30,991 nucleotides of DNA from an uncultured Ignavibacteria bacterium (GCA_937996765.1 CALKUG010000427.1:1-30991), one strand, 5' to 3'; positions 15,299 to 24,086 are shown, counted from the stretch's first letter. Notes: a model not told the origin generated them from the sequence alone. Translations and numbers: made by a program.

Positions 15299-16636
15299 GT
15301 GAGTCATTCAGCAGCAGTAAATGAAAAATTAAAGCCTGAACCTTCAACCCTATTTAGATGGGTTGTACTGATTGTTGCCTCTTTTGCAATGTTTGGCAAT
15401 TATTACATTTATGATTCCATCAGCCCTGTTGCTGAATTACTCAGGGATCAATTAAAACTTGGTGATGCAGATATTGGAATGCTTAATGCTATTTACAGCA
15501 TTCCCAATGTGATTATGGTGCTGATTGGTGGATTGATAATTGACAGAATCGGAACCAGGATTTCAACGGTTATTTTTGCTCTCTTGTGTTTGGTTGGTTC
15601 TGTACTTACCATTGTTCCCGCAATTTTTTCGATGGGTACTGAACAAGCTTTCCCACTTATGGCTATAGGCAGATTGGTATTTGGCTTAGGTGCTGAATCA
15701 TTGATTGTAGCTGTTACTACAGCCTTGGGTAGATGGTTCAAAGGTAAGGAGCTATCCTTTGCTTTTGGTATCAATCTCACAATTGCGAGATTGGGAACCT
15801 TCGCCGCACTTAACTCACCTACATGGGCTCGTGGTGCTTATGAAACTTGGTACGGTCCATTGATGATTGCCACGGCAGCAGGAATTGTTTGCGTACTTGC
15901 AGCCTTCTTGTATTTCGCGCTGGATCAATATGCTGAAAAACGCTATCAATTAGGTCAAGCAGGTGAAACCGATAAAGTAGTTTTCAAAGATATATTCTCA
16001 TTTAGCACATCGTATTGGTACATAGTAATGCTCTGCGTTGTGTTTTATTCTGCAATTTTTCCGTTTCAAACATTTGCTATAAAGATGTTTGCAGATGTGC
16101 ATGGAGTGGGTAATGACCAAGCAGGATTTTTAAGTAGTTTACTTACACTCTCCTCAATGATTATGACACCACTTTTTGGTTTAATGGCTGATTATGTCGG
16201 AAATCGTTCGTTGTTGATGATGTTAGGTTCGGCTTTATTGCTACCCGTTTACTTGTTATCACTGTACGTTGGAGCAGGCATGGTATTTCTGCCAATGGCC
16301 ATAATGGGCATTGCATTCGCATTGGTGCCCGCTGTTATGTGGCCTTCGGTTGCAATTATTGTACCCGAATCTAAGTTGGGAACCGCATTAGGACTTATGA
16401 CTATGATTCAAAATATTGGATTAGCCGGTTTTAATTACTTAATTGGAACCGTTAACGATATTTCAGCTGCAGGTCCTGACAACGCACAAGGTTACTTCCC
16501 CGGAATGATAATTTTTTCGTTTTTAGGATTTTTCGGAATGTTGTTTGCATTGCTACTTCGTAAATCGGAAAATGGACCTAACGGTCACGGCTTGGAGCTT
16601 GGGAAACTTCAGCGTGAAAAAGCAGCCAAAGGATGA
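15299..16636 (+). CDS. MFS transporter resembling MFSD1, candidate dipeptide carrier
   Basis: This inner-membrane protein of 445 residues has about twelve helices. It shares with animal MFSD1 a chain of motifs in the same order: FGNYYIYD (32-39), YSIPNVIMVLIGGLIIDR (66-83), GRLVFGLGAES (124-134), RWFKGKEL (145-152) with ARLG after it, LDQYAEKR (208-215), and later MWPSVAIIVPESKLGTALG. Known biology: MFSD1 of lysosomes has been described as a dipeptide uniporter with the partner GLMP. The gene starts at GTG after an AGGA site, 14 nt after pepD, and overlaps the next gene by 4 nt. From homology and pairing I infer dipeptide transport into or out of the cytoplasm. The direction and exact substrate are not visible. 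Confidence 0.8.
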   Translation: MSHSAAVNEKLKPEPSTLFRWVVLIVASFAMFGNYYIYDSISPVAELLRDQLKLGDADIGMLNAIYSIPNVIMVLIGGLIIDRIGTRISTVIFALLCLVGSVLTIVPAIFSMGTEQAFPLMAIGRLVFGLGAESLIVAVTTALGRWFKGKELSFAFGINLTIARLGTFAALNSPTWARGAYETWYGPLMIATAAGIVCVLAAFLYFALDQYAEKRYQLGQAGETDKVVFKDIFSFSTSYWYIVMLCVVFYSAIFPFQTFAIKMFADVHGVGNDQAGFLSSLLTLSSMIMTPLFGLMADYVGNRSLLMMLGSALLLPVYLLSLYVGAGMVFLPMAIMGIAFALVPAVMWPSVAIIVPESKLGTALGLMTMIQNIGLAGFNYLIGTVNDISAAGPDNAQGYFPGMIIFSFLGFFGMLFALLLRKSENGPNGHGLELGKLQREKAAKG

Positions 16637-17391
16637 TTAGAACAATCCTCATATTAACAGCTGTTGCTTCGTTAACCATTTCAGTTAATGCTCAGCAATT
16701 CGGTTTTGGGTGCTTGGGCCTTGTTGGTTTTTATGGTGGAATTGAAGTACAACAGTATAAACCCAATGACCTTAACGAGTATGTTCACTCCTACAACGAG
16801 GCAAACAAACTCGCTCTTCAAGATGAGATGGATGAATTTGGGAAGGCCATTGGTTATAGAGTTGGTGTCAACGTTGTTCGCGCCAATGTTTCTGGTTTTG
16901 TGTTCACTGTAAAAGGTTACTACTCAACTTTAAGCGAAACCAATAGCTCAACTGAGATTGTGCCTACCGGCTTATCTAATCGTTCGCTGCGAATGCGTAT
17001 GAATAGCTTTGGAGCAGGTATAGATTTTGGCACGAAAATAACCGGCGGACTTAGCTGGAAAGTTGTTGATGCTATTGCTCAATTCTCTACTTTACGTTTG
17101 CGTGAAACCATCAGTGCACCAGACGGAGCAACATCGGTAAACGAATTCGGAAATGATGATAGAACTGTGACCTTTATAATTGGTAGTGGTTTTATTCTCA
17201 ATATACTTTCGGACTATCTTACGCTCGAAGGTAACTTTGGTTATACATTTGCAAGCGTGGGAAAACTTAAAAACAGTACGACAAACGAATTTTTTCCTCA
17301 ATCGGTCAATAGTCAAATCCCCCTCGAAAAATCAATAAATGAAGGCGGATTAAATTTGAGTATGCAAATTAATCTTGGTTTTCCTTTTTAA
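16633..17391 (+). CDS. Exported protein, likely small outer-membrane beta-barrel, unknown function
   Basis: I do not recognise a named family. The 252-residue protein starts with a signal peptide (MIRTILILTAVASLTISVNA), followed by many alternating strands rich in Gly and aromatic residues (RVGVNVVRANVSGFVFTVKGYYS, LTLEGNFGYTFASVG). It ends in LNLSMQINLGFPF, with the terminal Phe typical of outer-membrane barrels. It overlaps the MFSD1-like gene by 4 nt (ATGA), which implies translational coupling. It lies 10 nt before the M29-type gene. It could be an outer-membrane partner for peptide uptake, but that rests on position only. Confidence 0.65.
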   Translation: MIRTILILTAVASLTISVNAQQFGFGCLGLVGFYGGIEVQQYKPNDLNEYVHSYNEANKLALQDEMDEFGKAIGYRVGVNVVRANVSGFVFTVKGYYSTLSETNSSTEIVPTGLSNRSLRMRMNSFGAGIDFGTKITGGLSWKVVDAIAQFSTLRLRETISAPDGATSVNEFGNDDRTVTFIIGSGFILNILSDYLTLEGNFGYTFASVGKLKNSTTNEFFPQSVNSQIPLEKSINEGGLNLSMQINLGFPF

Positions 17392-17401
17392 CGGAGTTAC
17401 T

Positions 17402-18364
17402 ATGAAACTAACTAAATTAGATTTAGCAGCACGTACAGCAATTCAAGTTTGTATGAAAGTCAAGAAAAAGGAGAGAATATTAGTTCTCACCGATATAAAC
17501 AAATATGAAATTGGTTACGCACTTCACAAAAATGCACGTGAATTGGGCTATTATAGTTTGTTTGTGGAAATGCCCGTATTAAAATTTAATGGTGAGGAGC
17601 CCCCTGCAGAAATTGCAGAACTGATGAAGCATTTTAATGTGGTATTTATACCAACATCTACTTCATTAACCCATACCAATGCAAGGCGGACCGCTTCGGC
17701 AGGCGGAACTCGTGTTGCAACATTTCCGGGAATTACCAGTGAGGTTATGATTCGCGGAATGAATGCCGATTATAACAAAATCGCAAAACTTTCAAATCAG
17801 CTAAAAGCGTTACTCGAAAAGAAAAATGAAGTAAGGATAACTACTAAACTTGGAACCGAGCTTACATTTAGCATAGCAGGAAGAACGGCATTTTCTTCAA
17901 AAGGGCTTTTTCATAAACCGGGTGAAAGCGGAAATTTGCCGACCGGAGAGACTTTTCTTGCCCCAGTTGAAGGTACAGCTAACGGTGTTTTAGTTGTTGA
18001 TGGCTCAATGGCTTCGATTGGGGTTGTGGATAAAGAACCAATACATATAGAGATTAAAAATGGTTTTGCAGTTTCCGTTTCCGGCGGAGAAAAAGCACAA
18101 AAGTTTAAAGAACTACTTGCTAAATTTGGTAAACCCGCTCATAATGTAGCCGAGTTTGGCATAGGCACAAACGATAGTGCAAAAATCAGCGGTGTACTGC
18201 TTGAGGACGAAAAAGTGCTGGGAACCATTCATATTGCCTTTGGCAATAATGTCTCAATGGGAGGCACATCAAACGTTCCTCTGCATTTAGATGGAGTGGT
18301 TAAAAAACCGACCGTGTATTTGGATGGTAAGTTGTTTATGGATAATGGTAAGTTATTAGTCTGA
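17402..18364 (+). CDS. M29-type aminopeptidase-like protein (COG2309)
   Basis: This soluble protein of 320 residues is related to the M29 aminopeptidases (AmpS/PepS) and to the ring-opening dioxygenase NicX, which share this fold. The conserved second half shows NLPTGETFLAPVEGTANG (178-195), EFGIGTN with Glu251, and LEDEKVLGTIHIAFGNN with Glu268/Glu270 and His277. HLDGVV with His295 and Asp297, and YLDG, complete the set. These residues can form the metal centre. It is shorter than the roughly 410 residues of classical M29 enzymes. I chose ATG 17402 because GGAG lies 7 nt upstream; the TTG at 17375 would lie inside the preceding gene. The peptide context favours an aminopeptidase, though the substrate is open. 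Confidence 0.78.
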   Translation: MKLTKLDLAARTAIQVCMKVKKKERILVLTDINKYEIGYALHKNARELGYYSLFVEMPVLKFNGEEPPAEIAELMKHFNVVFIPTSTSLTHTNARRTASAGGTRVATFPGITSEVMIRGMNADYNKIAKLSNQLKALLEKKNEVRITTKLGTELTFSIAGRTAFSSKGLFHKPGESGNLPTGETFLAPVEGTANGVLVVDGSMASIGVVDKEPIHIEIKNGFAVSVSGGEKAQKFKELLAKFGKPAHNVAEFGIGTNDSAKISGVLLEDEKVLGTIHIAFGNNVSMGGTSNVPLHLDGVVKKPTVYLDGKLFMDNGKLLV

Positions 18365-18380
18365 CGGTAATACTCAAACG

Positions 18381-19346
18381 ATGAGCATTGAAAAAAAACC
18401 CGGGGGAACACATTCCTTTTTTGAAGGTTATACAGGTTTCTTGTTTAAAGCACTTTTAACAATTTTACTTATTGTATATGTTGTTAGCAAGGTGCAATAT
18501 AACTCCATTGTTGCAATGTTTTTTACTGTTTCTATTCCGCTGTTCATCGCGGGTTCATCACTTTTTTTGGTGAACGTATTTTTTCAGTATAAAAAGTGGG
18601 AATTACTTTCGAAGGAGCTACTACACGTTACTCAACCCAACTCCATAATTAAAAGTTTATTCTACGGACACGCTCTGGGTGCCTTTACACCCGTTAGGGC
18701 AGGGGAATATGTTGGAAGAAAAATTCCCTATAACGATGTTACTATAAGCGACTGCACCGCTGCTACATTGCTCGATAAAACTTCGGGACTGCTATTTATT
18801 TATCTTTTTGGAATTGTTGCATTAACGGGCAATCTCCTCACAAAAGGCGTAATTGGTAAGGAAGAATACCTCTATAATGGTTCGGTAATGCTTTCCGTGG
18901 CGATAGCTTTCTTGGGAATTATTGTTTTGGCTGCATGGCTCTTGAGAAAAAAAATATTGGCATTGAACTTTATTCAAAAGTTTGTTGAAAGTTTAAAAAA
19001 ATTCCGAACTCTTTCTCCTCGGGTTTTGATAAAGCTTGGTGTTTATTCGTTTTTTGTGGTGTTGTCATTCTCGGCACAATTTGCTCTGTTAACTAAAAGT
19101 TTTTCGCTCTCACATTCGGTAATTGAGTTATTTTGGATTGGCTCGATTATGTTTTTTCTAAAATCTTTAATTCCCCCTATTACCATAGGTGAGTTGGGCG
19201 TGCGAGAAAGTGTAACAATATTTTCGCTCTCATTTGCCAACGTATCGCAAGCAGCAGCTTTTAACGTTTCTATATCAATGTTTTTCACGAACATTGCGGC
19301 TCCTGCATTGGTGGGACTTTTAATGATGTGGTTAAAAAAGAAATGA
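18381..19346 (+). CDS. Flippase-like LPG-synthase transmembrane-domain protein (UPF0104/AglD-type)
   Basis: This integral membrane protein of 321 residues has about eight helices, matching the lysylphosphatidylglycerol_synthase_TM family (PF03706). Typical points are FTPVRAGEYVGR near 110, a DKTSGL motif, and PPITIGELGVRES near 270. The aminoacyl-transferase domain of full MprF is absent, so it corresponds to the flippase-like membrane part alone. Such proteins often sit beside glycosyltransferases. Here the stop overlaps the start of a GT2 gene by 4 nt, so a role in moving or modifying a lipid-linked glycan is a fair inference. Confidence 0.8.
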   Translation: MSIEKKPGGTHSFFEGYTGFLFKALLTILLIVYVVSKVQYNSIVAMFFTVSIPLFIAGSSLFLVNVFFQYKKWELLSKELLHVTQPNSIIKSLFYGHALGAFTPVRAGEYVGRKIPYNDVTISDCTAATLLDKTSGLLFIYLFGIVALTGNLLTKGVIGKEEYLYNGSVMLSVAIAFLGIIVLAAWLLRKKILALNFIQKFVESLKKFRTLSPRVLIKLGVYSFFVVLSFSAQFALLTKSFSLSHSVIELFWIGSIMFFLKSLIPPITIGELGVRESVTIFSLSFANVSQAAAFNVSISMFFTNIAAPALVGLLMMWLKKK

Positions 19347-20494
19347 TTTACTTACTTTCATTAGCACTTATTCTCTCGGCTATGCATTATTACTTTTTTT
19401 TGCTGTTAATTAAACGAGGACTTAAACGTGTTCGATCGCAATTTACGACCACTTCTGAAGTCCCACTACTCACAGTAATTATACCCTTTAGGAATGAATC
19501 GGAAGCAATTTTACAATCGCTTGAAAGTATAAAGAGTCAAACTTACCCCAAAAACAGACTACAAGTTCTGTTTGTTGATGATATGAGCGACGACGATTCT
19601 TACTATAAACTGAGTGAAGCTGTTGAAGAGGAATACATCGATATTTTACAAGTTCCGGTTCAGCGAACTTCTAAAGCGATGAAAAAACGAGCTATTACCT
19701 ACGCTCTCTCATTTGCTAAAGGCGAAATTATAGTTGGAACCGATGCTGATTGTTTACACCCAACTCAGTGGCTTGAAACAATGGTTTCTTATTTTAGTGA
19801 AAATACTGCTTTGGTAGCGGGGCCCGTTAAATTTACTTCCGGAACATCGCTGTTTGATAAAATTCAAGAAATTGAACATGCTGGGTTAACTTTAGCGGGA
19901 GCGGGATTAATTGGAGCAGGTTTGCCCACAATTGCAAGTGCTGCTAACATTGCCTATCGAAAATCTGTGTTTGATGAAGTTGGCGGATTTACTGATAATG
20001 AGCATTTAAGCAGCGGTGATGATGAGTTGTTGATGCAAAAAATAAGCAGAACAACCACTTATGATATTCGTTTTTGTTACAATAGCAAAGCCTTAGTAAC
20101 AACGCAACCAAACTCCTCGATAAACCAGTTTTATCAACAGCGTAAACGTTGGGCAAGTAAAGGATTACACTACGAAGATATTGGACTCATTGCCAAGTTA
20201 GTAGGCATATTTTTGTACTTTCTCTTGCAACTTACTGCCGCTATTGTTATTCCGATTGCTTACTTACTCGGACTGGCAAAAGAAGGCCACTTGGTAATGA
20301 CTATAACAGGCTTAATTGTTAAGGTAATTACTGAATATGCAGTTATGCGAGAGGGCAGACCCCTACTCTATGACAAAATTCCACATAAAGCATTTTTTCT
20401 CGCAGAGCTTATACACCTTCCTTATATTATATTAGCTGCTGTAGCCGGCGTTTTAGGGCAGTTTACATGGAAAGGAAGAAAGGTAGCGCGATAG
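19343..20494 (+). CDS. Membrane-anchored glycosyltransferase family 2 (first copy)
   Basis: The protein has 383 residues, with one N-terminal helix (1-23) and about three C-terminal helices (from about 290). The GT-A catalytic domain carries VDD at 78-80, TDADC with Asp134/Asp136, GDDE at 225-228 as the acid motif, and QRKRW (Q266..RW270). These are the marks of inverting processive GT2 enzymes. Nucleotide-sugar use at the inner face of the membrane is expected. I took the ATG at 19343, which overlaps the previous stop (ATGA), instead of a GTG five codons earlier. The CE4 deacetylase follows with a 1-nt gap, and a second GT2 comes next. Confidence 0.88.
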   Translation: MIYLLSLALILSAMHYYFFLLLIKRGLKRVRSQFTTTSEVPLLTVIIPFRNESEAILQSLESIKSQTYPKNRLQVLFVDDMSDDDSYYKLSEAVEEEYIDILQVPVQRTSKAMKKRAITYALSFAKGEIIVGTDADCLHPTQWLETMVSYFSENTALVAGPVKFTSGTSLFDKIQEIEHAGLTLAGAGLIGAGLPTIASAANIAYRKSVFDEVGGFTDNEHLSSGDDELLMQKISRTTTYDIRFCYNSKALVTTQPNSSINQFYQQRKRWASKGLHYEDIGLIAKLVGIFLYFLLQLTAAIVIPIAYLLGLAKEGHLVMTITGLIVKVITEYAVMREGRPLLYDKIPHKAFFLAELIHLPYIILAAVAGVLGQFTWKGRKVAR

Positions 20495-20495
20495 C

Positions 20496-21128
20496 ATGAA
20501 GTATTTAAGCACACCACCTTCAATGGTGATGAATTTTCTTAAAGGTTATCGATGGAAATCCAAAACTGATAAGATATTGCTTACATTTGATGATGGCCCA
20601 CTACCCGAAGTTACTCCGCAGTTGTTGGATAAACTTGACGAACATTTCATAAAAGCAGTATTTTTTTGGGTTGGAGAAAATGTAAAAAAACACCCTTCAC
20701 TTGCTCGAGAGGTTATTAACAGAGGGCACACTATAGGTAATCACACCATGAACCACAAGAATTTACTTTTGCAACAAAAGGAAATCATTGTTGAGGAAAT
20801 TCAAAAGTGCACTGAGATAATTGAACAGACTACAGGAGTGAGTCCCAAATATTTTCGCCCGCCAAAAGGGCGCATAACATTTGGTCTGGAACAGATAGTT
20901 TATGAGTTAGGCATGATTCCAGTGATGTGGAGTTTACTCACCCGTGATTATAATAACCGCCAAAATCTTGTTACATTTGTGGTTGAAAACTATTTAAAAA
21001 CTGACTCCATTGTAGTGTTTCACGACAGTCTTAAATCATCTGAAATACTTTTGAACTCAGTTTCAGAATTAGTAAAACAAGCAGCCATAAACCAGTTTAC
21101 TTTTGGAGTTGCACAAGAGTGTCTTTAA
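20496..21128 (+). CDS. Polysaccharide deacetylase (CE4, NodB domain)
   Basis: This metal-dependent N- or O-deacetylase has 210 residues, nearly a bare NodB domain. Motif 1 is TFDDGP with Asp32/Asp33. Motif 2 is GNHTMNH with metal ligands His83 and His87. Motif 3 is RPPKGR (121-126). Motif 4 is MWSLLTRDY, and motif 5 is VVFHDS with His176. No signal peptide is visible; the first 20 residues are a short amphipathic segment (PPSMVMNFLKGYRW). The enzyme may therefore act in the cytoplasm or at the inner membrane face. Sandwiched between two GT2 genes, it probably removes acetyl groups from the sugar or glycolipid they make. Confidence 0.9.
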   Translation: MKYLSTPPSMVMNFLKGYRWKSKTDKILLTFDDGPLPEVTPQLLDKLDEHFIKAVFFWVGENVKKHPSLAREVINRGHTIGNHTMNHKNLLLQQKEIIVEEIQKCTEIIEQTTGVSPKYFRPPKGRITFGLEQIVYELGMIPVMWSLLTRDYNNRQNLVTFVVENYLKTDSIVVFHDSLKSSEILLNSVSELVKQAAINQFTFGVAQECL

Positions 21129-22231
21129 CCGAAATTTTTATACTTACACTATTAGTAGGTGCCCTTGGTTACTTAGGGCAAACCTTACTATTTATTATTG
21201 GTGCGGCAAGAAGCTATAACAAAATTGCTGAAAGTGATTTGCCAACAGCCACAGTTTTAGTTGCTGCTAAAAATGAACAAGAAAATATTGGTCGTTGCCT
21301 TAAAGCGCTGGATGAGTTAGAGTACCCTGAAGGAAAATTACAAATTGTATTAGTTGATGATAAGTCAACAGATAATACGTCCAAAATTATCGATGAATTC
21401 ATTAAGAACAAGCCAAAATTTGTAAAGATTATTTCCACAAAAGAAATTGGCGAGTTAAAAGGAAAAACTAACGCGCTTGCAAATGGTACTCGGATTGCGA
21501 CAGGTGAAGTTATATTAACCACCGATGCAGATTGTGCTCCCGAAAAAACTTGGGTGAAAACTATCTGTTCTTATTATGAGCCCGGTGTTGGTGTGGTTAA
21601 TGGGTTTACCTCGCAAGAGTATAACGATAGATTTACCGGTATGCAAAACCTCGATTTTATTTATTTGCTTTCAGTTGCCGCCGGAACCATTAACACAGGA
21701 ATGCCGATAAGTTGTATTGGAAACAATATGAGTTATCTTAAAAAAGCATACGAAGAAGTGGGTGGTTATGAAAGTCTGCCCTTTAGTATTACCGAAGATT
21801 TCAATTTAATGATGGCAATAATTCGACTTAAGAAATATAAAATTCGAATGCCGTTGGATAGAGAATCTTTGGTTGTCTCTTCACCCTGTTTAGACTACAA
21901 AACTTTATATCGCCAAAAAAAGAGATGGGGTATTGGAGGACTTAAAGCACCACTCCGTGGTTGGTTGCTTATGGTTCCTGCTTATGTTATTAACGTTGCA
22001 ATACTTCTTTCACCAGTGCTCGTTTTTTTACATCCTATAACTTTAATTGCTTGGCCAATTAAGATGATCTCAGATTTTGTGTTATTAATGTTTAACTTAA
22101 GCGGTCTTGGTATCGCCTCATCATTAAAACATTTTATGAGTTATTTTGTTTACAGCACTCTCTATGTTGTGTTGTTGCCCTTTGTTGTAATTTCTAATCC
22201 AACTGTGGTTTGGAAAGAAAGAAAATTCTAA
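21119..22231 (+). CDS. Membrane-anchored glycosyltransferase family 2 (second copy)
   Basis: The protein has 370 residues, with an N-terminal helix (4-27) and about three C-terminal helices. Motifs are VDDKSTD at 79-85, TDADC at 135-139, TEDFN with Glu226/Asp227, and QKKRW at 266-270. The spacing is nearly the same as in the first GT2, so the two are paralogues. The GTG start lies inside the end of the deacetylase gene (10-nt overlap), a sign of coupled translation. The sequence differences (ED in place of DDE, another lead region) suggest a different acceptor or donor. The linkage made cannot be told. Confidence 0.87.
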   Translation: MSLTEIFILTLLVGALGYLGQTLLFIIGAARSYNKIAESDLPTATVLVAAKNEQENIGRCLKALDELEYPEGKLQIVLVDDKSTDNTSKIIDEFIKNKPKFVKIISTKEIGELKGKTNALANGTRIATGEVILTTDADCAPEKTWVKTICSYYEPGVGVVNGFTSQEYNDRFTGMQNLDFIYLLSVAAGTINTGMPISCIGNNMSYLKKAYEEVGGYESLPFSITEDFNLMMAIIRLKKYKIRMPLDRESLVVSSPCLDYKTLYRQKKRWGIGGLKAPLRGWLLMVPAYVINVAILLSPVLVFLHPITLIAWPIKMISDFVLLMFNLSGLGIASSLKHFMSYFVYSTLYVVLLPFVVISNPTVVWKERKF

Positions 22232-22273
22232 TTGCTTACTCCTTATTTTTCCTTAGAAAGTCTAATTAAATCA

Positions 22274-23104
22274 ATGAAAATTAATCTTTTAATTGCTGTT
22301 GCAATTGTTAGTTGTGTTTCGGTTTTTGCCCAAGAAACAACATTGTTATTCCCTGATAAACTGAATATACAACCGTTTACAGCAAATTTTTTAGAGCCCA
22401 GAATTGGATTTTTATTTAGAACCGGACAAAACGATTTACGCATGGATATTGGTGCGAGCAAAGATATAGTCCACTATAAATTGGAGTCGGGTGCAACAAT
22501 TTCAATTGGTGCTGATATGTTTACCTACACCAAGCTGCGTGGTGAAAATGATTTCCATTTTCCTGTTGATGCTGTTGACTATCTGTTTGGTTTTAATGCC
22601 GGATATAGTGGTAAAATAGCCGGATATGAAGCAGGTGTAAGAGTAAGATTAAGCCACATCAGCACACATATGGTTGATGGCCATTACAGCAATACTCTTG
22701 GTGGCTGGTTAGATGGTAGGAATCCTATTGTTTACAGCAGAGAGTTTATTGAAGTATTCCCTTACATCAAATTTTCCAATACACGTCTCTATGCAGGGTT
22801 GACTTATGTTTACCACACATCTCCTAAGGGTTTACATCCCGGAATCTACCAAATTGGTTTTGATAGTTTTCTGCCCGAGTATAAGGTTTGGGGATTTGTT
22901 CCTTTTGTAGCCGCTGAAACTAAATTAGTTAAACTCAATACTTTTATGGCATACAATACCATAATGGCAGGTGTTAAAGTAGGAAATATAACGGGAGCCG
23001 GATTCTCGCTTTATTACCAATATTATTCCGGTAGAAATAATCACGGACAGTATTACGATCTTCCCGAGCAATTCTCAGCAATAGGGTTTCATATAGATTT
23101 TTAA
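22274..23104 (+). CDS. Exported barrel-like protein, possibly DUF1207-related
   Basis: The protein has 276 residues with a signal peptide (KINLLIAVAIVSCVSVFAQ) ending near residue 20. The mature part begins with LFPDKLNIQPFTANFLEPR, continues with strands such as YEAGVRVRLSHISTHMVDGHY and RLYAGLTYVYHTSP, and ends in FSAIGFHIDF. The FxAxxxEPR opening and the RxxHxSxH segment remind me of DUF1207 proteins, but I hold this loosely. An outer-membrane barrel is likely from the strands and the terminal Phe. I chose ATG 22274, which gives a clean signal peptide; a TTG at 22232 is less likely. Its stop shares one base with the next ATG. Confidence 0.6.
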   Translation: MKINLLIAVAIVSCVSVFAQETTLLFPDKLNIQPFTANFLEPRIGFLFRTGQNDLRMDIGASKDIVHYKLESGATISIGADMFTYTKLRGENDFHFPVDAVDYLFGFNAGYSGKIAGYEAGVRVRLSHISTHMVDGHYSNTLGGWLDGRNPIVYSREFIEVFPYIKFSNTRLYAGLTYVYHTSPKGLHPGIYQIGFDSFLPEYKVWGFVPFVAAETKLVKLNTFMAYNTIMAGVKVGNITGAGFSLYYQYYSGRNNHGQYYDLPEQFSAIGFHIDF

Positions 23105-24060
23105 TGAAGTTAAAAACACTAAAAACCATAAGTATTCATCTCGGACTTTTTATTGTTACGGTAATGACAACAATTATCGCCGGATACGCTTGGATAAAGG
23201 GGTTTACGGGAATGATTGAATTCTCTGATTTGAGTTTGGGAGTACCGTATGCATTTGCATTACTCTTAATTTTGGGAACTCACGAATTTGGTCACTACTT
23301 CGCATCGCTTTTTCATAAGGTAAAAGTGACTCTGCCTTATTTTATTCCGCTTCCACCAATTGATTTGATGCTTAACTTTGGAACACTTGGTGCAGTTATA
23401 CGTTCTAAAAGTCAAATTAAGAACACAAGAGCACTGTTCGATATCGGCATTTGGGGTCCCTTGAGCGGAGTTGTGGTTGCATTAATTTTTTTAACTATAG
23501 GTTTTACCCATTTACCGGGCAAAGAGTTTATTCTTTCAATTCACCCCGATTATTTTACTCCAGGTGCGGAGGGCAAGGGTATTGAGTTATTTTTTGGAGA
23601 TTCGCTATTGTTTGCATTTCTTAGAAATCTCCTCACCAATCCTCAAACACAGTTTGTGCCCCCTATGAGTGAGATTTACCATTATCCGTTTTTATGTGCG
23701 GGGTGGTTTGGATTGTTAGTAACCGCCATGAACTTGATACCGGTTGGACAGTTAGATGGCGGACATATAGTCTATGCGATGTTTGGTGAAAAAGTACACT
23801 CAGTTGTTTCGCACATAAGTTTGTTATTGTTATTTGCCTTTGGTGTAATTGGATTAATTGATACACTCTATTCATTGGGTTGGGGCATTGGTTGGAGTGG
23901 TTGGTTGTTTTGGGCGTTTATGTTGTACTTTTTGATAAAACCGCAACATCCCAAAATTGAGAACCAAGTAGAGTTAGGTTTAGGTCGCAAAATCCTTGGT
24001 GCTTTAGCAATACTCTTATTTTTTATAAGTTTTATTCCATTACCGTTTTCAATAGTTTAG
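23104..24060 (+). CDS. Site-2 protease-type membrane metalloprotease (M50)
   Basis: This integral membrane zinc protease of 318 residues has the HEFGH motif with His60, Glu61 and His64 in a helix. The second-ligand motif NLIPVGQLDGGH has Asp218. A conserved central block (FGTLGAVIRSKSQIKNTRALFDI, here only cited, near 92-114) and the IWGPLSG segment match the group-III/EGY-like S2P proteins. There is no PDZ domain. Family members cut transmembrane substrates such as anti-sigma factors; no such substrate is visible nearby. The gene starts with TAATG coupling to the exported barrel gene. Confidence 0.9.
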   Translation: MKLKTLKTISIHLGLFIVTVMTTIIAGYAWIKGFTGMIEFSDLSLGVPYAFALLLILGTHEFGHYFASLFHKVKVTLPYFIPLPPIDLMLNFGTLGAVIRSKSQIKNTRALFDIGIWGPLSGVVVALIFLTIGFTHLPGKEFILSIHPDYFTPGAEGKGIELFFGDSLLFAFLRNLLTNPQTQFVPPMSEIYHYPFLCAGWFGLLVTAMNLIPVGQLDGGHIVYAMFGEKVHSVVSHISLLLLFAFGVIGLIDTLYSLGWGIGWSGWLFWAFMLYFLIKPQHPKIENQVELGLGRKILGALAILLFFISFIPLPFSIV

Positions 24061-24086
24061 TATATAGTGGAAATATTTATCCATTA

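Noticed and set aside
17375..17401. TTG start for the M29-type gene
   Set aside because: It lies within the preceding gene's end; ATG 17402 is preceded by GGAG at a proper distance.
22232..22273. TTG start for the exported barrel-like gene
   Set aside because: It would put 14 residues before an otherwise clean signal peptide that starts at ATG 22274.
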